Shown in pieces: positions 60,201 through 64,000 of a stretch of 64,000 nucleotides of DNA. A program made the position numbers and the translations under genes. The notes beneath the pieces are model-generated. The model ran no database searches. It worked only from the letters and a program-made list of their open reading frames with translations, and was not told the origin of the DNA. Numbering within the stretch: position 1 is the stretch's first letter; each line of letters starts with the position of its first letter. Source of the DNA: Epiperipatus broadwayi (taxonomy: Eukaryota > Onychophora > Udeonychophora > Euonychophora > Peripatidae); NCBI GenBank assembly GCA_028023455.1, contig JAQFVV010000002.1:32061725-32125724 (forward strand). Reading direction: 5' to 3'.

Positions 60201-60509
60201 GTCAACATATTATTTACATAAGATTTGTTCATATTATTAAAATTCTGTATACAATAATGTTCAAAAAAACTGTTACGATGCCGAAATACATAAAACTCAA
60301 ATATAAAAAAATTATTTGTCCACAATGTTTTTATAGATATATACTTAATATAAGAATCATTCTTAATAAAATTGAAACAAACAATCAATTATATTTACAA
60401 TTATTTAATTATCAATCCGGCTTTCATCACTTATCGAGACCTTTTCAAGATATATAGTTTTATAGATCACATGATCGATTTACATTTACTCCACCTATTG
60501 GGAATAGTA

Positions 60510-61340
60510 TAAATGGTATTAATAGTAGGGGAGGAATGGTTTATACAATTGAATATGGAAATTGTAATAAGGTATATATAGGACAGACAGAGTGAACAAT
60601 AACTTGATAGAGCAATTAGTAGAAGAAATTCTAAGTCAGGATCATGTATACATTATTTAGATACTGGTTATAAAATAGAGTGTAAGAAGAATATTAGAGT
60701 TATGAAACATGTTAAAGATTATTGAAAAAGGATATGTTATGCAACTTTGTACATTTAGAAAGTTTGGATAGATGTGTAGCAACAAAATTAAGTAGAAATG
60801 GGCATACTTAAATAATTGGAAGGTTTAAAAATTATGGTAAAATTGTGAATGAGTTTATAAAAGGGTAGGGAAAAAGTAGAATATATCACTAGATGGAGCT
60901 TTATTAATAGCCCACTATCAAGCTTGTTTACATAAACACTGAGAGAGATGGAATTTAATATCTCTTTCAAATTGTTTCTAATCTTTAAACCATGATTTTG
61001 AGCTAGTTGGCTCATGTCAGTAAAGGGTAGGAAGACTAGAAACTAGATCTAAACACCAACTCTACTAAAACACAATACCCATTATAAAAAATATTATATA
61101 TATAGTTTAAAAAAATTCTTAGGTATTTTTTTATGTCATTTATTTATATGTTTATATGTATAATGTTAATTGTGCTGGTGAAGATAGAATAATGTCCAAT
61201 AGGTGGAATAAATGTAATTTATAGGTCATATGATGTATAAAACTTTATATTTTGAAAGGTCTCAATAGGCGATGAAAGCCGGGTTGATAATTAAATAATT
61301 AAAATTCATTGTTTGTTTCAATTTTATTTACATTGATTAT
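60510..61340 (+). mobile_element. Penelope-like remnant: GIY-YIG and 3' pseudo-LTR
   Basis: Plus strand: GGMVYTIEYGNCNKVYIGQT at about 60530-60592 (intact Y.G.T), then a stop and, in another frame, RAISRRNSKSG, HYLDTGYKIECKKN. The pseudo-LTR is at about 61110-61340, inverted relative to the one at 60250-60490. Head-to-head with the 47-60-kb PLE. Confidence 0.75.
60884..61085 (-). repeat. Family C fragment inside the PLE remnant
   Basis: AAACTAGATCTAAACACCAACTCTA and neighbouring blocks match family C. A degenerate hammerhead (CUGACAUGA, stem GAGC/GCUC, AAAA for GAAA) lies at about 60970-61025. Confidence 0.5.
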
Positions 61341-61419
61341 TATATTAAGTATTATGTAGTTATTATTAGTTTTAGAATAATATTAACAAGAAATATTATT
61401 GATGCTCAATAAGATAATA

Positions 61420-64000
61420 CTATCATAATGTAGGATCGATCTAGTTTTAGCTTGATTTCATTAGGTTTACTATATACACTGCTATTGGAGATTGTTTATA
61501 GGCCTTATTAAAAGAAAAGAAATTACAAGTAGAGAGCTAGCAAAATTGATGTTCTTACATATTAAATATTGATTGTAATTGAGCAATTATCTATATATAT
61601 AATGGGTAGTAATGAGAATAATCAATAGCCTAGTCACTGGGTTGTTATTAATGAAATCAGATTGCATATAGCTGCAAAAATATCAATTGGTGCATGGCCT
61701 GTCTCTGATCTTAATGTTATTTAATTTTTTTACAAAGAGTGATTTAGTATTGTGAGATTAAAGCATTGATAACGTCATAGGAACCAGAGTGGGAAAAGGG
61801 TGAAGGAAGTAATTCTTATATTGGGAAAAAGATTACTCTCCATATTATTGATGACGTTCTTGATTGTTAGTGAGATTGAATGAGTAATGTAGTGATAAGA
61901 GTATGACAAGGAAGAAGTGAGGAACACTCCATAAGTGTTACAGTGTTTCTTCATTTCTATGACAGAGGACACACAATGGATCTATATTTGTGAAGTGTCA
62001 CTTGTATGAGAGAAAATAATTAATAGGAAATGCTTTGACATTTATTTAATTAAGAAGACCAGATATGTGGATTCCAAGTGACAATATCTGAACTTTTTCA
62101 TAATGTATTCGTTACTACATAAGAAGAAAGAGGAAATATTATTTGATATGTTATTATTATCTTCAATTTCATATGCTTGCCAATTTTATTTAAAAATAGA
62201 TTATAAGAAAGTGTAGTGTGCTTACTTATGAAGGTTATTACGCGTTTGATAAAATTATTGTTAATGAGTAGTAGTCAGTAGAGTCAATAGAATTTATACT
62301 ATTAATACTTGGGAATAAACTTAGTTAATTCATTAATGGATCTCTGAAAATAAAAGATGGAAATGTCATGTAATGAGAGACCACTGAATTCACTGTTTTT
62401 TTTTTTTTATATTCCGTATGCTTAAAGCTACTTTTTTGATCCACATTAGTTTGGTGATAAGGAAGTTTATTTTTAATGAAAAAATAAATTTAATGAGTGA
62501 GAAACAATTAACTTTTAAAAAATATTAAAATGTTGACAAGTGATTTCGGTCAAAACAGTAAGTTGATTTTTAATAGCAGTTTATATCGCATTGTAAAAGA
62601 AGTGCATTGGGAAACCTAAAAATTTATGAGAAATAGAGGGAAAATTGAAAAGAATAGTATTGCCTATAAGAATATTTCAAATAGAAGATTTGTTTTTATT
62701 AAAGTGGAATGTGAAATTGATAGTAAAGTTATTAAGTATAATGTAAGTAGTAAGGTAAGGAACTTTTTTGAGGGGAAATAACTAAGTTGTCCATATAGGA
62801 GATGTGATTTATGATTTGGTCAATTATGGAAATATTTATTACTTTCTATTTCCAAAAGAAGGGAGTTGATTTAAGTCGTGAAGAGAAGAGAGCTAAGAGG
62901 GGAACCTTAAGGAACAGACTTATGTAGATGATGTCCAGTGAATATTTTTTCAGAGTGTGGTGCATTCTTCTCTATTTAAAAATAGAATTTTCAGTATGTA
63001 AATGAATAGCATAATTATATTATACTCTTAAAGTAATGGAATAGATTAGATATAAGAACCGAATCAAATGAAGACTTTACATCCAATTGCACAACAATCA
63101 CTTTCCTACATTTCCTAATATGGTCTATCATCACTTTAAACAGAATAGCAGCTGATGAAATAACAGAACAGTTTTGTGCTAACTAAAATTTTTATATTTA
63201 AGGAGTAGTTGGATATTATCTTTAATAATTGATCTGCTATTTTACTAAGGAATGGAATCATGGATATGGGTCTAAAATTGTCCAAGGGGGGAAAAGATTT
63301 TTTTTTAAAAAGAAACCATAGACATAGGATAGAGTTGTGGAATAATATGTATTTGTTTGGATAAATGTTTAATTAAATTTTTAATTATTGGAACTGTGAA
63401 ATGGTTGAGATGATTACACAGGAATTTGGGTATTGCATGAGATCCTAGATGAGTATCATTAGGAATGCTGTTTAACTTGAAGGCAATATCACATTTGATA
63501 ATTCCATGATATCTAACATAATGTTTAAATAATAGTGTCAAATTTGTGATAGGAGTTTGAAATTTGGATTTAAACTGATAATATTTGAGGGGCAGCATGT
63601 TTTCTCTAGTTAGCACATTTGAGTCTTTCCAAATAAATGATCATATTGCTGCTTTTGGTTTATAACTAAGGGCCCATTCTATATATCCTTTTGAATAGTT
63701 GTGGAGATCTGCCATATATATTTTTGATTTTTTAATAGACTGATAATTATTCAAGATTTGTTGTGTGTGTTTGTATTTTTGGTTGAGAGATATGATTATT
63801 GGAATAGAAGTTGTTGAAGAGAAAATATTTTTTAGTTGAAGATGTATGGTATCCAATTCTTTTACCAATGTAGTTGGAGGTAATAATTTATGTCAGGTTT
63901 GAAGATGTTTATAAATGTAAACTATGAGTCCACATGATTTAATTCCATGTTTATTTTTTAAAAACAAATATAAATTTCTGATAGGACAGCTTCAACAGTC
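61420..64000 (-). mobile_element. CR1/Jockey-like LINE, decayed, running off the window edge
   Basis: Minus-strand non-LTR retrotransposon. 63868-63305 is the linker and start of RT (IPKFLCNHLNHFTVPIIKN, then FRPISMIPFLSKIADQLLK at about 63270-63215, the RPIS..P..SK box). 63160-63000 has AILFKVMIDHIRK and VVQLDVKSSFDSV (motif A with Asp). 62930-62780 keeps GSPLSSLLF and YMDNLVIS (YADD changed to YMDN). 61972-61775 (GVFLTSSLSYSYHYI) may be the thumb. Stops and shifts throughout. Confidence 0.75.
63305..63616 (-). pseudogene. LINE linker/RT N-terminal fragment
   Basis: 103 codons, continuous in frame with 63641-63868 but for one stop. HLGSHAIPKFLCNHLNHFTVPIIKNLIKH fits the 'i...ilk.....l..pi..l.n' helix before the RPIS box. 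The Met is not an original start. Confidence 0.62.

Larger units (their letters stand above)
47360..60490 (-). mobile_element. Penelope-like element split by three insertions
   Basis: Minus-strand PLE whose parts reconnect across insertions: 5' pseudo-LTR (60490-60250), N-terminal domain (60200-59590), RT (51014-49815), GIY-YIG (49801-49610 continuing at 48029-47700) and 3' pseudo-LTR (47640-47360), a direct copy of the 5' one. Insertions are a hairpin (59231-59465), an LTR retrotransposon (51015-59226) and a solo LTR (48030-49609). The two LTR insertions have ATAT duplications, and removal restores the PLE reading across both edges. Many stops show the PLE itself is dead. Confidence 0.78.

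Noticed and set aside
1-64000. CRISPR arrays, operons, prophage or rRNA genes
   Set aside because: No regularly spaced short repeats, no bacterial gene structure and no rRNA signatures; the content is eukaryotic.

Overview
The window is AT-rich metazoan (probably invertebrate) nuclear DNA. It lacks the dense gene order, ribosome-binding sites and long ORFs of prokaryotes, and is built largely from transposable elements: Penelope-like elements (PLEs), several LINE lineages, long-LTR retrotransposons, TA- and 8-bp-TSD MITEs, a mariner relic and many foldback repeats. I cannot name the species.

One host gene is supported. Two minus-strand exons, 46905-47030 (42 codons with ATG) and 39403-39546 (48 codons), join in phase 0 across GT donors and an AG acceptor. 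They encode the N-terminal ubiquitin-like domain of tubulin-folding cofactor B (TBCB). The roughly 7.4-kb intron 1 holds a decayed LINE, a MITE and ribozyme repeats. Later exons were not found and may lie in the transposon-filled DNA below 39.4 kb or outside the window.

Layout: 1-9.6 kb, repeat fragments (hammerhead-bearing family A, RTE-BovB 3' ends). 9.8-12.3 kb, a 271-bp-arm foldback split by a solo LTR. 12.4-17.4 kb, a recent LTR element with 2.1-kb LTRs and only 0.7 kb between them. 20.9-25.5 kb, an inverted MITE pair around a family A foldback. 26.8-29.5 kb, family A and C ribozyme repeats and a PLE end. 29.8-33.6 kb, a MITE and a Tx1/L1-like LINE. 33.6-39.3 kb, family B ribozyme repeats, mariner and PLE fragments. 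39.3-47.0 kb, TBCB exon 2, intron 1 and exon 1. 47.4-60.5 kb, one minus-strand PLE split by a solo LTR (1.58 kb), an 8.2-kb LTR retrotransposon and a hairpin. 60.5-64 kb, a plus-strand PLE remnant and a CR1/Jockey-like LINE.

The main signal is a network of type-I hammerhead ribozyme (HHR) motifs. At least seven keep the catalytic core (CUGANGA...GAAA), and a similar number are degenerate. Stem III is usually a self-complementary hexamer or octamer. Two places carry tandem same-strand HHRs 439 and 480 bp apart, as in retrozyme or PLE pseudo-LTR units. One well-preserved HHR lies in TBCB intron 1 in the sense orientation. HHRs in PLEs and retrozymes are known in general; this set of families, the nesting and the intronic copy deserve checking.
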